From positions 1,054,001 to 1,118,000 of the forward strand of contig NZ_JACCAE010000001.1 in the NCBI RefSeq assembly GCF_013409205.1: 64,000 bases of DNA, given 5' to 3'. Under the pieces are notes generated by a model. The model saw only the letters and a list, made by a program, of their open reading frames with translations, searched no databases and was not told where the DNA came from. The stretch comes from Janibacter cremeus (lineage in GTDB: Bacteria > Actinomycetota > Actinomycetes > Actinomycetales > Dermatophilaceae). This document shows positions 1 through 9,590 of this stretch, piece after piece (the first letter of the stretch is position 1; each line of letters opens with the position of its first letter). Made by a program: the position numbers and the translations under genes.

Positions 1-999
1 GGCCGACTTGAGGTCCTTGCGCAGCTCCTTCGGCAACGAGAAGATCAGCGACTCCTCGGCCGCCCTCACCGCAGTGACGTCGGCGTACCCGCGCTCGGCG
101 AGGTAGTCCAGGACACCGCGCACGAGGATCTCGGGGACCGAGGCGCCGGAGGTGACACCGACGGTACGTACTCCCTCGAGCCATGCCTCGTCGATCTCGT
201 CCGCGTAGTCGACGAGGTGCCCGTCCTGGGCCCCGTGGTCGATGGCGACCTCGACGAGGCGCACGGAGTTGGAGGAGTTGCGCGAGCCGACGACGAGCAT
301 GAGGTCGCAGTCCGGGGACATCTGCTTCACCGCCAACTGGCGGTTCTGGGTGGCGTAGCAGATGTCGTCGCTCGGCGGGTCCTGCAGCGCGGGGAACTTC
401 TCCCGCAACCGGCGGACGGTCTCCATCGTCTCGTCGACCGAGAGCGTCGTCTGGGAGAGCCAGACGACCTTGTCCGGGTTGCGGACCTCGACATTGGCCA
501 CGTCGTCGGGGCTCTCGACGAGGGTGATGTTCTCGGGGGCCTCACCGGAGGTCCCGATGACCTCCTCGTGGCCCTCGTGGCCGATGAGCAGGATGTCGTA
601 GTCGCCATCGGCGAAGCGGACCGCCTCGCGGTGCACCTTGGTCACCAGCGGGCAGGTCGCGTCGATGGTCTTCAGGCTCAGGGCCTTGGCCTCGTCGTGG
701 ACGACGGGCGCGACGCCGTGGGCAGAGAAGACGACGGTGGCGCCCTCGGGGACCTCGTCGGTCTCCTCGACGAATACGGCGCCACGCTTCTCCAGCGTGG
801 TCACGACGTGCTTGTTGTGGACGATCTCCTTGCGCACGTAGACCGGCGGGCCGTAGAGCTCGAGAGCTCGCTCCACGGAGACGACGGCGCGGTCGACTCC
901 GGCGCAGTACCCGCGGGGGGCGGCCAGCAGCACTCGCTTGGTGCTCTGCCCGGCGTCGGAGGCGGCGGACGTGGATGCACTGGTGGTCATGTCAGCCAT
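1..999 (-). CDS. ispH: 4-hydroxy-3-methylbut-2-enyl diphosphate reductase, 3' end cut by window
   Basis: Last enzyme of the MEP isoprenoid pathway: a cytosolic [4Fe-4S] reductase converting HMBPP to IPP and DMAPP. 333 residues are visible and the C-terminus lies outside the window. The three cluster cysteines are present: C32 in PRGYCAGV, C117 in ATCPLV and C215 in DICYATQN. The family motifs [10 protein letters not shown] and VTSGASVPE are also there. The ATG at 999 is taken as start; an in-frame ATG at 990 is possible. It diverges from xseA with about 108 bases between the starts, a common actinobacterial arrangement. Confidence 0.97.
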   Translation of the reverse strand, partial: MADMTTSASTSAASDAGQSTKRVLLAAPRGYCAGVDRAVVSVERALELYGPPVYVRKEIVHNKHVVTTLEKRGAVFVEETDEVPEGATVVFSAHGVAPVVHDEAKALSLKTIDATCPLVTKVHREAVRFADGDYDILLIGHEGHEEVIGTSGEAPENITLVESPDDVANVEVRNPDKVVWLSQTTLSVDETMETVRRLREKFPALQDPPSDDICYATQNRQLAVKQMSPDCDLMLVVGSRNSSNSVRLVEVAIDHGAQDGHLVDYADEIDEAWLEGVRTVGVTSGASVPEILVRGVLDYLAERGYADVTAVRAAEESLIFSLPKELRKDLKSA

Positions 1000-1107
1000 G
1001 GTAGGCGAGAGCCCTGAACACCCCCTGATGGTGGGCTCCTCCCCCGCACCGCCGTCGGGGTGACCTGTTTGACTGTCCCGGACAGTGTCAGGGACAGGAG
1101 GGCGATC

Positions 1108-2340
1108 ATGAGCACACCGCTGCCTGAGAAGGCCGCCGACACCACTGCCCAGGCCCCGTGGCCTGTGCGTGTGCTCAGCATGAAGATCGCCGAGTACATC
1201 GACCGGATGTCGACGACCTGGGTCGAGGGGCAGGTGGTCCAGCTGCGGGTGCGCCCCGGAGCCCGCACCGCCTTCCTCACCCTGCGCGACCCCGACGTCG
1301 ACATGTCCCTCTCCTGCTCGGTGCGGGTCACCGCCCTGGACGCCATGCCCACCCCGCTGGCCGAGGGCGCCCGGGTCGTGGTCCAGGCGAAGCCGAACTA
1401 CTGGACGCAACGCGGCTCACTGACCATGGACGTGCGCCAGCTGCGCCCCGTCGGAGTCGGCGAGCTGCTCGCCCGGATCGAGTACCTCAAGCAGAACCTG
1501 CGCTCGGAAGGCCTCTTCGACGCCTCCCGCAAGCGCCCCCTGCCCTTCCTGCCACGACGCGTCGGTCTCGTCTGCGGACGGGCCAGCGCCGCGGAGCGTG
1601 ACGTCATCGAGAACGCCCATCGCCGGTGGCCCGGGCTGCCCTTCGCCATCCGGCAGGTCCCGGTCCAGGGTCCTCAGTCCGTGGCGGAGGTGAGCGCCGC
1701 CATCACGGAGCTCGATGCCATCGATGACGTCGACGTCATCATCGTCACGCGGGGCGGCGGCTCCGTCGAGGACCTGCTGCCCTTCAGCAACGAGGCGATG
1801 GTCCGCGCGGTCGCCGGCGCTCGGACCCCGGTCGTCAGTGCCATCGGCCACGACGTCGACACCCCGCTGCTCGACCTGGTGGCCGACGTGCGCGCCTCGA
1901 CGCCGACGGACGCCGCCAAGCTGGTCTGCCCCGATGCCGCTGCCGAGCGCGCCGGCATCGCGGACGCCCGGTCCCGCGCGCGGGGGAGTCTCGCGGGCTT
2001 CGTCCAACATGAGCGCAACCGCCTCGCGGAGCTGACCTCCCGGCCCGTGCTCGCGGACCGCACCGCCTTCGTGCGGGCCCAGCGCGAGGTCATCGAGTCC
2101 CTCCACCGGCGTGCCCACGGCCGGGTGGAGGGACAACTCCACCGCGAGCGTGACCGCGTCACCCACCTGGGCGCACAGGTCCGGGTCCTCTCTCCTGCCT
2201 CCACGCTCGAGCGCGGGTACGCGATCGTCCAACGGCCCGAGGGTGAGGTCGTCGCGTCTCGCGGGCCCCTCGTCGTCGACGACCTGCTGCGCGTGACGGT
2301 GGCCGACGGAGACTTCGCGGTGCGGGTCACCGACTCGTGA
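1108..2340 (+). CDS. xseA: Exodeoxyribonuclease VII large subunit
   Basis: Catalytic subunit of ExoVII, which degrades single-stranded DNA from both ends together with XseB. The 410 residues show an N-terminal OB-fold region (about 15-110), then the nuclease domain with the family motif [12 protein letters not shown] and a following [11 protein letters not shown] segment, then a helical C-terminal region that would bind XseB. The ATG at 1108 is preceded by an AGGAG ribosome site at 1096-1100; an upstream in-frame ATG at 1060 lacks one. xseB follows closely. Confidence 0.96.
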   Translation: MSTPLPEKAADTTAQAPWPVRVLSMKIAEYIDRMSTTWVEGQVVQLRVRPGARTAFLTLRDPDVDMSLSCSVRVTALDAMPTPLAEGARVVVQAKPNYWTQRGSLTMDVRQLRPVGVGELLARIEYLKQNLRSEGLFDASRKRPLPFLPRRVGLVCGRASAAERDVIENAHRRWPGLPFAIRQVPVQGPQSVAEVSAAITELDAIDDVDVIIVTRGGGSVEDLLPFSNEAMVRAVAGARTPVVSAIGHDVDTPLLDLVADVRASTPTDAAKLVCPDAAAERAGIADARSRARGSLAGFVQHERNRLAELTSRPVLADRTAFVRAQREVIESLHRRAHGRVEGQLHRERDRVTHLGAQVRVLSPASTLERGYAIVQRPEGEVVASRGPLVVDDLLRVTVADGDFAVRVTDS

Positions 2341-2353
2341 CGGCCGCCGCGCC

Positions 2354-2359
2354 TAGAGT
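2354..2359 (+). promoter_or_regulatory. Putative leaderless -10 box for xseB
   Basis: TAGAGT ends seven bases before the xseB ATG. The same box-to-start spacing occurs at lepB, truA and the phospholipase gene in this window, which suggests that xseB can also be transcribed as a leaderless message independently of xseA. Inferred from spacing only. Confidence 0.45.
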
Positions 2360-2366
2360 GGGCGCC

Positions 2367-2591
2367 ATGGCCGCAGAGCAGGAGCAGACCGACGTCGCCG
2401 ACCTCACCTACGAGGAGGCGCGCCAGGAACTCATCGACCTCGTCGCCCGGCTCGAAGGGGGCCAGGCCGGCCTCGAGGAGTCGATGCGACTGTGGCAGCG
2501 GGGCGAGTCGCTCGCCGCGCACTGCGAGGCCTGGCTCGACAAGGCCGAGGCGAGTCTCTCGCCAGAGGGAGCATCCGACACCGAGCAGTGA
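2367..2591 (+). CDS. xseB: Exodeoxyribonuclease VII small subunit
   Basis: Small helical partner of XseA; several copies wrap the large subunit's C-terminal helix. The 74 residues match the family length and contain the characteristic LTYEEARQELIDLVARLE and GLEESMRLWQRGE segments. The ATG at 2367 has no convincing ribosome site but a TAGAGT box seven bases upstream. A GTG at 2337, overlapping the xseA stop, is an alternative start adding ten residues. Confidence 0.93.
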   Translation: MAAEQEQTDVADLTYEEARQELIDLVARLEGGQAGLEESMRLWQRGESLAAHCEAWLDKAEASLSPEGASDTEQ

Positions 2592-2695
2592 CCGGTCGCC
2601 TGCACCGCGTCGCCGTGCGCATCTCCGTCGCCGAGGGCACCACCCCACCGTCGAGTAGTGCCGTCACCGCTGCGTGGACCGCTGAGCAAGACAAA

Positions 2696-2736
2696 CCCCG
2701 ACTTCGCATGAGTTCAAGACTCTTGCGAAGAGGGGG
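2696..2736. terminator. Hairpin between convergent xseB and DUF4245 gene
   Basis: CCCC and CTTCGCA on the left pair with TGCGAAG and GGGG on the right, with an inner GAGT/ACTC stem around a TCAAG loop. A, T-rich flanks (AAA before, ATTT after) mean it could act in both directions between two convergent genes. Structure read by eye. Confidence 0.6.
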
Positions 2737-2756
2737 ATTTCCGGGCTACCCGAGAA

Positions 2757-3437
2757 TCAGGTGGCGGGTGAGGTGCTGGCCTTGGTCACCTTCGCGGGGA
2801 CGAGGTGCTCGGCGAACTCCTCGAGCTGCGACCAGCTGCCGGACCCGGTCACGACCGTCGTCAGACCGTCGGGTGACTTCGGCTCGAGCACGAGGCTGCG
2901 CTGGGCCGAGCCGTCGGCGGTGCGCTTGCCCCACTCCCGGCCGTCGTCAGTCGTCAGCTGGCCAGCGGCCCCGCCGTCGTGGGTCTGGGCCGCGAGCCAC
3001 TCCTCACCGGGGTCGGCAGCCTGCTTGACCGAGACGAACGCGTCGTCGGGAGTGGTGTACCCGGCGTTCCAGGTCATGGCGCCCGACGCGCCCGCGTACC
3101 GCACGGTGCTGGGGGCCCAGCCGTCCGGAAGGCCCTTGGGGTAGGCGAAAGGGTGACCCGACTGCTGGGCATGGTGCTGGGCCGTCCCGACGACGTCGAC
3201 GGTGTCGGGTGCCTCGCCGTTGGTGCGGCCCGAGATGAAGTACAGCGCGAACGCGATCGCGATGATGACGGCCATCGACCGGATCATGTTCGCCGCGGTG
3301 CCCTTGGCGTAGTGGCTCGCCCCACGTGCCGGGACGCCCTGCTGCGCAGCCATCTCGGCCGGCGTCGGCTCGACGGGTCGCTGCGACTGGTGGGCGGACT
3401 CGGCGTGCTCGCCGGGCGTGGAACTCATGGATGACAT
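2757..3437 (-). CDS. DUF4245-type single-pass membrane protein
   Basis: Function unknown. The 226 residues have a hydrophilic N-terminus (1-65), one membrane segment (about MAVIIAIAFALYFIS, residues 70-85) and an external domain with the DUF4245-like stretches YPKGLPDGWAPSTVRY and TWNAGYTTPDDAFVSV. Location beside glpX on the opposite strand is the usual actinobacterial context for this family. Start ATG 3437 is chosen; ATG 3428 is nearly as good. Divergent from glpX by 67 bases. Confidence 0.8.
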   Translation of the reverse strand: MSSMSSTPGEHAESAHQSQRPVEPTPAEMAAQQGVPARGASHYAKGTAANMIRSMAVIIAIAFALYFISGRTNGEAPDTVDVVGTAQHHAQQSGHPFAYPKGLPDGWAPSTVRYAGASGAMTWNAGYTTPDDAFVSVKQAADPGEEWLAAQTHDGGAAGQLTTDDGREWGKRTADGSAQRSLVLEPKSPDGLTTVVTGSGSWSQLEEFAEHLVPAKVTKASTSPAT

Positions 3438-3465
3438 GGTCGCACGCCCCTCTCGGAGCGACAGA

Positions 3466-3471
3466 TAGGCT
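3466..3471 (+). promoter_or_regulatory. Putative -10 box for glpX
   Basis: TAGGCT lies 33 bases upstream of the glpX start and would give a short leader carrying the GGAGGAG ribosome site at about 3495-3501. No convincing -35 was recognised. Confidence 0.4.
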
Positions 3472-3504
3472 CGTTCGCGACGAGGACCACGCCGGAGGAG
3501 AACC

Positions 3505-4527
3505 ATGGACCAGACCAGCACGCCCGCCGCCCCCAGCACCGGAGTCATGCACCCCGATCGCAACCTGGCGATGGAGCTGGTCCGGGTCACCGAGGCCGCC
3601 GCCCTCGCCGGAGGGCGATGGGTGGGCCGCGGCGACAAGAACCGCGCCGATGGCGCCGCCGTCGATGCCATGCGTTCGATGATCTCCGGCGTGCGCATGT
3701 CCGGCGTCGTCGTCATCGGCGAGGGCGAGAAGGACGAGGCCCCGATGCTCTACAACGGCGAGAACGTCGGCGACGGCCAGGGCGCCGCCTGCGACGTCGC
3801 CGTCGACCCGATCGACGGGACCACCCTCACGGCCAAGGGGATGACCAACGCCGTCTCCGTGATGGCCGTCGCCGACCGCGGCACGATGTACGACCCCAGC
3901 GCCGTGTTCTACATGGACAAGTTGGTCACCGGCCCCGCCGCGGCCGACACCGTCGACATCCGTCTGCCCGTCGCCGAGAACATCCGGCGGATCGCCAAGG
4001 CGAAGTCGACCCAGCCAGCGGACGTCACCGTCGTCATGCTCGACCGTCCGCGACACTCCGAGCTCGCCGAGCAGGTGCGTGCCGCCGGTGCCCGCATCCG
4101 CTTCATCTCCGACGGTGACGTTGCCGGCGCCATCATGGCCGCCCGCCCCGAGACGGGCATCGACATGCTGCTCGGTGTCGGTGGCACCCCCGAGGGGATC
4201 ATCACCGCGTGCGCGATCAAGTGCCTCGGGGGCGTCATCCAGGGTCGCCTGTGGCCGAGCGACGACGACGAGCGCCAGCACGCCATCGACTCCGGCCACG
4301 ATCTGGAGCAGGTCCTCACGACAGACGACCTCGTGCAGACCGACAACTGCTTCTTCGTCGCGACCGGCATCACGGATGGCGAGCTGCTGCGTGGCGTCCG
4401 GTACCGCCCCGGTGGCGCCACGACCGAGTCCCTCGTCATGCGCAGCAAGTCCGGCACCACCAGGATCGTCGAGGCGCACCACAACCTGACCAAGGTCCAG
4501 CGACTCTCCCCGCAGCTGTCCGCCTGA
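3505..4527 (+). CDS. glpX: Class II fructose-1,6-bisphosphatase
   Basis: Gluconeogenic hydrolysis of fructose-1,6-bisphosphate to fructose-6-phosphate; the GlpX type is the main FBPase of actinobacteria. The 340 residues contain the metal- and phosphate-binding motifs [17 protein letters not shown] and the late GVGGTPEG segment. The ATG at 3505 has a GGAGGAG ribosome site. The stop codon is two bases before the start of a PfkB kinase, so the two are probably translated together. Confidence 0.97.
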   Translation: MDQTSTPAAPSTGVMHPDRNLAMELVRVTEAAALAGGRWVGRGDKNRADGAAVDAMRSMISGVRMSGVVVIGEGEKDEAPMLYNGENVGDGQGAACDVAVDPIDGTTLTAKGMTNAVSVMAVADRGTMYDPSAVFYMDKLVTGPAAADTVDIRLPVAENIRRIAKAKSTQPADVTVVMLDRPRHSELAEQVRAAGARIRFISDGDVAGAIMAARPETGIDMLLGVGGTPEGIITACAIKCLGGVIQGRLWPSDDDERQHAIDSGHDLEQVLTTDDLVQTDNCFFVATGITDGELLRGVRYRPGGATTESLVMRSKSGTTRIVEAHHNLTKVQRLSPQLSA

Positions 4528-4529
4528 CC

Positions 4530-5486
4530 ATGCCCGGACGTCGCGGAGCCACAGGACCGACGCTGGTCATCGGCGAGGCGCTCATCGACGTCTTCCGTGG
4601 CCCGGACGGCGCGAGCGCCGAGCACGTGGGTGGCAGCCCCCTCAACGTGGCCGTCGGCCTCGCCCGGCTGGACCATGCCGTCTCCCTGGCCACGCACATC
4701 GGTCGTGACCGGCACGGCGCAGCGATCGGGGCGCGCCTCTCCGATACCGGAGTGACCCTGGTCCCCGACAGCGACCGCGCCGAGGACACCCCGGTCGCGA
4801 CCGCCACCCTCGACGAGCACGGTCAGGCCGAGTACGAGTTCGAGGTCACCTGGCGGGTGCCCGAGCTGCCCGAGCGGACGGGCCACCTGCACGCCGGGTC
4901 CTACGGTGCGCTGATGCGCCCGGGCGGGCTCGACGTGCTCGCGGCGATGGGTGGTGGGCGTCAGTTCGGCACGGTCTCCTACGACCCCAACATCCGCGCC
5001 TCGCTGGTGCCCGACCACGACCGGGCCCTTGACGAGGTCGAGCGACGCGTCCTGGTCAGCGACGTGGTCAAGGCCAGCGACGCGGACCTCGAGTGGCTCG
5101 CCGGGCGGCCGCTCGACGAGGACGATCTCGCCGAGTGGTTGCGTGCCTGGCGCGACCTGGGGCCGCCACTGGTCGTCTGCACCCGGGGCGAGAGCGGCGC
5201 CGTGGCCGTGCTGCCCTCCGGTCGTCTGGTCTCCCTGCCCGGCACCGACGTCGAGGTGGCCGACACGGTCGGCGCCGGGGACGCCTTCATGTCCGGCCTG
5301 CTGTCCGGCCTGCTCGATGCCGGCCTGCTCGGCGGCCCGGGAGCCCGCTCTCGGCTGCGGAAGGCCCGGAGCAGCACTCTCGTGCCTGCCATCCAGCGCG
5401 GCATCGACGCCTCTGCAGTGACGGTCACGCGGGTCGGCGCCCAACCGCCGACCCGGGTCGAGCTGGGTATCGGCCCCGCTCGCTGA
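4530..5486 (+). CDS. PfkB-family sugar kinase, fructokinase-like
   Basis: ATP-dependent phosphorylation of a free sugar, probably fructose, judged from family resemblance and the neighbouring FBPase. The 318 residues carry both PfkB signatures: GGSPLNVAVGLARL near residues 34-46 and DTVGAGDAF at 245-253, with D251 as the catalytic base. The ATG at 4530 begins two bases after the glpX stop. The open frame continues upstream inside glpX, but only this start gives the normal N-terminus. Exact substrate unproven. Confidence 0.88.
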   Translation: MPGRRGATGPTLVIGEALIDVFRGPDGASAEHVGGSPLNVAVGLARLDHAVSLATHIGRDRHGAAIGARLSDTGVTLVPDSDRAEDTPVATATLDEHGQAEYEFEVTWRVPELPERTGHLHAGSYGALMRPGGLDVLAAMGGGRQFGTVSYDPNIRASLVPDHDRALDEVERRVLVSDVVKASDADLEWLAGRPLDEDDLAEWLRAWRDLGPPLVVCTRGESGAVAVLPSGRLVSLPGTDVEVADTVGAGDAFMSGLLSGLLDAGLLGGPGARSRLRKARSSTLVPAIQRGIDASAVTVTRVGAQPPTRVELGIGPAR

Positions 5487-5541
5487 CCTGCTCCCGCAGC
5501 ACTCTCCCTTCGCCACGGCCCGGGCTCGTGCGATCCGCCTA

Positions 5542-6510
5542 GGGCGTGTCTGCTATCTCGCTGCCCGGTGGGTCAGGATGACCATGGCCAGGAGTACGCC
5601 GCCGAGGTAGGTCACGGCGTACTTGTCGTACCGGGTGGCCAGTCCGCGCCACTGCTTGGCCCGGCTGAAGGATCGCTCGACGGTGTTGCGCTGCTTGTAC
5701 GCTCCGGCGTCGAAGCCTGGCGGTCGTCCGCCTTTGCTGCCCTTGTTCTTGCGCTGAGTGATCTGGTCGCGCCGTTGAGGGATGGTGTGCTTGATCCGCT
5801 TGTCTCGCAGGTAGGCCCGGGTGCTCGGGTGTGAGTACGCCTTGTCCGCCAGCAGCCGGAAGTCCATCCCGTGCCCGGCTTCGGCCAGGGCGTCGATCAG
5901 CGGCGTGAGCATCGGGTTGTCCCCAGCCTGTCCCGCGCTCAGCAGCGCCATCACCGGAGTGCATGTCAGGTCCGACAGCGCGTGGATCTTCGTGGTCAAC
6001 CCGCCACGAGAACGACCCAGCGCATGGTCAGGCGGCTCCCCGGGCACGATCCGAGAATTCGTGTAACTCGAATGACCCCCCTGTGTCCTCCTGCGCGTCC
6101 GTGACGACCGAGTCATGGCGGGCGCCGGCCGCGTGCTGGTGGGCTCGCACGCTGGTGGAGTCGATCGAGAGAATCGCTTCCAGGTCCTCGTGGCCGAGCC
6201 CCGCGTGTTCGTGGACCGCAGCGACCATCGCCTCATACGTCCCATCGATCGACCACAACCGATGCCGTTGCCACACAGACTGATACGGCCCGAACTCTGC
6301 CGGCAGATCGCGCCACGGCGACCCGGTACGGAAACGCCAGATGATGCCTTCCAGCGTCGTGCGGTGGTCATTCCACGGACGTCCCCGCCTGCCCACATTC
6401 GTCGGCAGAACCGGCTCCACCACATCCCACAACTCGTTGCTGATCACGCCATCACGAACCATGAGATCCACGCTGACGCACCCGAACGCCGATCTTTGGC
6501 AGACACGCCC
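5542..6510 (-). mobile_element. IS5-family (IS427-like) insertion sequence, 969 bp
   Basis: Bounded by 12-bp perfect inverted repeats, GGGCGTGTCTGC at 5542-5553 and its complement at 6499-6510, each flanked by TA (5540-5541 and 6511-6512), consistent with a two-base target duplication. The reconstructed empty site is the palindrome CCGCCTAGGCGG. It encodes one transposase in two overlapping frames. The insertion lies in the TAG stop codon of the adjacent ABC ATPase gene and regenerates that stop. Confidence 0.92.
5553..6471 (-). CDS. IS5-family DDE transposase in two frames (OrfA/OrfB)
   Basis: OrfA (GTG 6471, or ATG 6462, to stop at 6028) holds the N-terminal helix-turn-helix region and the first catalytic Asp (D104 in SIDSTSVRAH). 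OrfB, shifted forward by one base, continues from the overlap around 6100-6030 to the stop at 5553. It supplies GRSRGGLTTKIH, the second Asp in LLADKAYSH and the third acidic residue in NTVERSFSRAKQWR. A run of six G on the coding strand (6081-6076) lies in the overlap. Either +1 programmed frameshifting or an inactivating indel explains the split. The stop is inside the terminal repeat. Confidence 0.88.
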
Positions 6511-7763
6511 TAGGCGGTTGCCTCCGCCTCGCGCTCACGGGCGCGACGCAGCGCCCGCTGGCGGTCTTCCTCGGACTGGCGGGCGATCTCCGCGGCGGCC
6601 TCGTCGTCACGGGTGAGGCAGTCCCCCGACTCCGGATCGAAGACGTGCATCAGCGACGGGTTGAAGACGAAGTGCCCGACGTCGCCCTCACGCACCCGCG
6701 AGCGCGGGTCGAGGTTGACGACCATCTGGGTGCGCATGCCCTCACCGTCGAGGTCCTTGTCGAGCTCGTCGAGCTTGGCCTTGACGTTGCCCTCGACGTC
6801 GAAGGGGACGTAAGCGTACTGCTCGTTGCCCAACCACTCGGTCTGGTCGATCACCGCGTCGAAGCGCACGCCGTCGGCCGTGGCGTCACCGAGATCGGCG
6901 TCCTTGATGTGCTCCGGCCGGATGCCGACGATGAGCAGGTCCTGATCGGTGAGTCGTTCCTTGGCCATCGCCGGCAACGGCGCGGTGCAGAAGGGCAGCA
7001 CGAGCTCGTCGCCGCGCACCTCCGCCGGCATGAAGTTCATCGGCGGCGTGCCGATGAAGCCGGCGACGAAGAGGTTGAGCGGCTGGTCGTAGAGCTCGCG
7101 AGGACTCGCGACCTGCTGCAGCACGCCCTTCTTCAGCACCGAGACCCGATCACCCAGGGTCAGCGCCTCCGTCTGGTCGTGGGTGACGTAGATCGTCGTC
7201 GTCCCCAGTCGTCGCTGCATCCGGGCGATCTCAGTGCGCATCTGGCCGCGCAGCTTCGCATCGAGGTTGGACAGCGGCTCGTCGAAGAGGAAGGCGTCCG
7301 CGTCGCGCACGATCGCGCGCCCCATCGCCACGCGCTGGCGCTGGCCACCGGAGAGGTTGCTCGGCTTGCGCTGAAGGTGCTCGTCGAGCTCGAGCAGGGC
7401 GCTGGCGTTGTTGACCTTCTCCTTGATCTCGCTCTCGGGGTGCTTGCCCTTGGCCAGGCGAAGGGGGAAGGCGATGTTCTCGAAGACGGTCAGGTGTGGG
7501 TACAACGCATAGTTCTGGAAGACCATCGACAGGTTGCGGTCCTTCGGCGAGAGGTCGTTGACCCGCTTGCCGTCGATGTGCAGGTCACCGCTGGTGATGT
7601 CCTCGAGCCCCACGACCATCCGCAGCAGGGTCGACTTCCCGGAGCCGGACGGTCCGACGAAGATCATGAACTCGCCGTCCTTGATGTCCAGGCTCACGTC
7701 GTTGATCGCGGGGAAGCCGTCGCCGTACTTCTTCACGAGGTTGTTCAAGGTGATCTCAGCCAT
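6510..7763 (-). CDS. Sugar ABC transporter ATP-binding protein (SugC/UgpC/MsmK type)
   Basis: Nucleotide-binding subunit energising the two permeases encoded just upstream. The 417 residues show Walker A GPSGSGKST (37-45), signature LSGGQRQR (137-144), Walker B FLFDEP (158-163) and switch histidine H195. A C-terminal regulatory OB domain (about 240-380) and a charged tail follow. The ATG at 7763 has an AGGAG site. The IS element joins its TAG stop, so any native downstream terminator has been displaced. The tail ends EREAEATA in frame, so the product looks intact. Confidence 0.94.
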   Translation of the reverse strand: MAEITLNNLVKKYGDGFPAINDVSLDIKDGEFMIFVGPSGSGKSTLLRMVVGLEDITSGDLHIDGKRVNDLSPKDRNLSMVFQNYALYPHLTVFENIAFPLRLAKGKHPESEIKEKVNNASALLELDEHLQRKPSNLSGGQRQRVAMGRAIVRDADAFLFDEPLSNLDAKLRGQMRTEIARMQRRLGTTTIYVTHDQTEALTLGDRVSVLKKGVLQQVASPRELYDQPLNLFVAGFIGTPPMNFMPAEVRGDELVLPFCTAPLPAMAKERLTDQDLLIVGIRPEHIKDADLGDATADGVRFDAVIDQTEWLGNEQYAYVPFDVEGNVKAKLDELDKDLDGEGMRTQMVVNLDPRSRVREGDVGHFVFNPSLMHVFDPESGDCLTRDDEAAAEIARQSEEDRQRALRRAREREAEATA

Positions 7764-7792
7764 GGGGTTCTCCTGTTTCGAAAAGGCGGGGG

Positions 7793-8647
7793 TCAGCCCT
7801 TGACGGCGCCCGAGGTCAGGCCGGCGACGATGCGGCGCTGGAAGACCAGGACGAGGATGACGACGGGGATGGTCACGACGACCGCGGCCGCCATGATCGC
7901 GCCCGTCGGCTGCTCGAACTGACTCGCCCCGGTGAAGAAGGCGAGCGCGGCAGGGACGGTGCGCGCCCGGTCCGAGGTGAGCGAGATCGCGAAGACGAAG
8001 TCGTTCCACGCGATGAAGAAGGTGATGATCGCCGTGGTGAAGACCCCCGGGGCGGCCAGCGGGATGATGACCTTGCGGAAGGCCTGCCAACTCGACGCGC
8101 CATCGACCTGTGCGGCCTGCTCCATCTCCCACGGGATCTGCTGGAAGAAGGCCGACATCGTCCAGATGGACAGCGGAAGGGTCAGCGCGAGATACGGGAT
8201 GACCAGGCCCGGGATCGTGTCGAAGAGCCCGGTCTTGCTCCAGATCTCGAACAACGGCGTGACCATGGCGACCACCGGGAAGAAGCTGACCGCGAGCGCG
8301 GTCACCAGGATCATCTTCTTGCCCTTGAACTCCAGCCGGGAGATCGCATAGGCGCAGAACATCGCGAGGACGACCGAGATGAGGGTCGCGAGCAGGCAGA
8401 CGATGAGCGAGTTGCGCAACGCCGGCATGAACAGGTCGCTCGCGCCGCCGCTGAAGATCAGCTTGTAGTTCTCCAGCGTCGGGTCCTTGGGCCAGAAGTT
8501 GCCCAGGACGCTCGCGTCAGGGTCAGCGAGCATATCGGCGCTCTTCAGCGACAGCGAGAGCATCCACAGCAGCGGGACCGCGGTCCAGAGCATGATCGGG
8601 ATGGCCAGAACGCTCCAGATGCCGGTTCCCTTGGCCGACTGCTTCAT
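7793..8647 (-). CDS. Carbohydrate ABC transporter permease (MalG/SugB type)
   Basis: Integral membrane subunit of the sugar importer. 284 residues with six predicted membrane segments starting at WSVLAIPIMLWTAVPLLW. The cytoplasmic EAA loop that docks on the ATPase reads EQAAQVDGASSWQAFRKVIIPLAAPG. The ATG at 8647 follows a GGGAGGGG site and lies one base before the stop of the first permease gene, so translation is probably coupled. Confidence 0.94.
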   Translation of the reverse strand: MKQSAKGTGIWSVLAIPIMLWTAVPLLWMLSLSLKSADMLADPDASVLGNFWPKDPTLENYKLIFSGGASDLFMPALRNSLIVCLLATLISVVLAMFCAYAISRLEFKGKKMILVTALAVSFFPVVAMVTPLFEIWSKTGLFDTIPGLVIPYLALTLPLSIWTMSAFFQQIPWEMEQAAQVDGASSWQAFRKVIIPLAAPGVFTTAIITFFIAWNDFVFAISLTSDRARTVPAALAFFTGASQFEQPTGAIMAAAVVVTIPVVILVLVFQRRIVAGLTSGAVKG

Positions 8648-8648
8648 G

Positions 8649-9590
8649 TCAGCCCCTCCCTTCCGCGAGGTCGACCTTGAAGGCCTTGACGAAGACCGCC
8701 GCGATGACCAGCACGCAGAGGAAGAGAATCACCGACAGGGCCGATCCCAACCCGATCTCCGTGCGGTCGATCGTCTGGCGGTAGATGAGCATCGACAGCG
8801 AGCTCGTGTCGTTGGCTCCACCGGTCATGATGAAGATGTTGTCGAAGATGCGGAACGCGTCGAGGGTGCGGAAGAGCAGCGCGACCATGACGGCCGCCTT
8901 CATGCTCGGCAGGATGACCTTGATCAGGGTCTGCAACCACGATGCTCCGTCGACCTTGGCCGCTTCCTCCATCGAGGTGTCGACCTGCGCCAGGCCCGCC
9001 AGGAGGAGCAGCGACATGAAGGGCGTCGTCTTCCAGATCTCCGAGAGGGAGATGACGAAGAGCGATGACCAGAAACCACCGAACCAGTTGTAGCTCGCGT
9101 CGATCCCCGGCATCCACTGGATCCATTGGTTGACGAAGCCGGTTCCGGTGCTGAAGGCGTACAGCCAGGTGAAGCCGGAGACCACCGTGATGATCGAGTA
9201 CGGGATGAGCACCAGCGTGCGCAGGGTGCGCCGCGGCATGACGATGCGGTGCATCGTCAGGGCGATGATGAATCCCAGCACGAGCTCGACCACGACCGTG
9301 ATCACCGTGACGAGGATGGTCATCCACATCGCCGACCAGAAGACCTGGTCGGTGAGGGAGACGAGGTAGTTGTTCAGGCCGACGAAGTGACGGTTGTCCG
9401 GGTCGGTGAGCCGGTAGGCGAAGAAGCTGTTCCAGACGGCCTGGAGGATCGGGTACCCGGTGACCAGCACCATCACGACGAAGGCCGGCATCGCCAGCTT
9501 CCAGCCCAGACGCTGCTCGCTGCGGGAGCGGTCGGACAGGCGAGCCTTCGCCCCCTTCGCCCGCTCCTGGGTGGGTGTCGAGGCACTCAC
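8649..9590 (-). CDS. Carbohydrate ABC transporter permease (MalF/SugA type)
   Basis: First membrane subunit of the importer. 313 residues; a charged N-terminus precedes six membrane segments, and the EAA loop reads EEAAKVDGASWLQTLIKVILPS. The start is GTG 9590, which overlaps the stop of the binding-protein gene as GTGA, the expected form of translational coupling. The gene order binding protein, SugA-like, SugB-like, SugC-like equals that of mycobacterial lpqY-sugABC. Confidence 0.93.
   Translation of the reverse strand: MSASTPTQERAKGAKARLSDRSRSEQRLGWKLAMPAFVVMVLVTGYPILQAVWNSFFAYRLTDPDNRHFVGLNNYLVSLTDQVFWSAMWMTILVTVITVVVELVLGFIIALTMHRIVMPRRTLRTLVLIPYSIITVVSGFTWLYAFSTGTGFVNQWIQWMPGIDASYNWFGGFWSSLFVISLSEIWKTTPFMSLLLLAGLAQVDTSMEEAAKVDGASWLQTLIKVILPSMKAAVMVALLFRTLDAFRIFDNIFIMTGGANDTSSLSMLIYRQTIDRTEIGLGSALSVILFLCVLVIAAVFVKAFKVDLAEGRG

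Noticed and set aside
6028..6425. OrfB frame of the IS read as starting upstream at 6425
   Set aside because: The translation before the overlap is Arg-rich and unlike a transposase; OrfA supplies the true N-terminal part.
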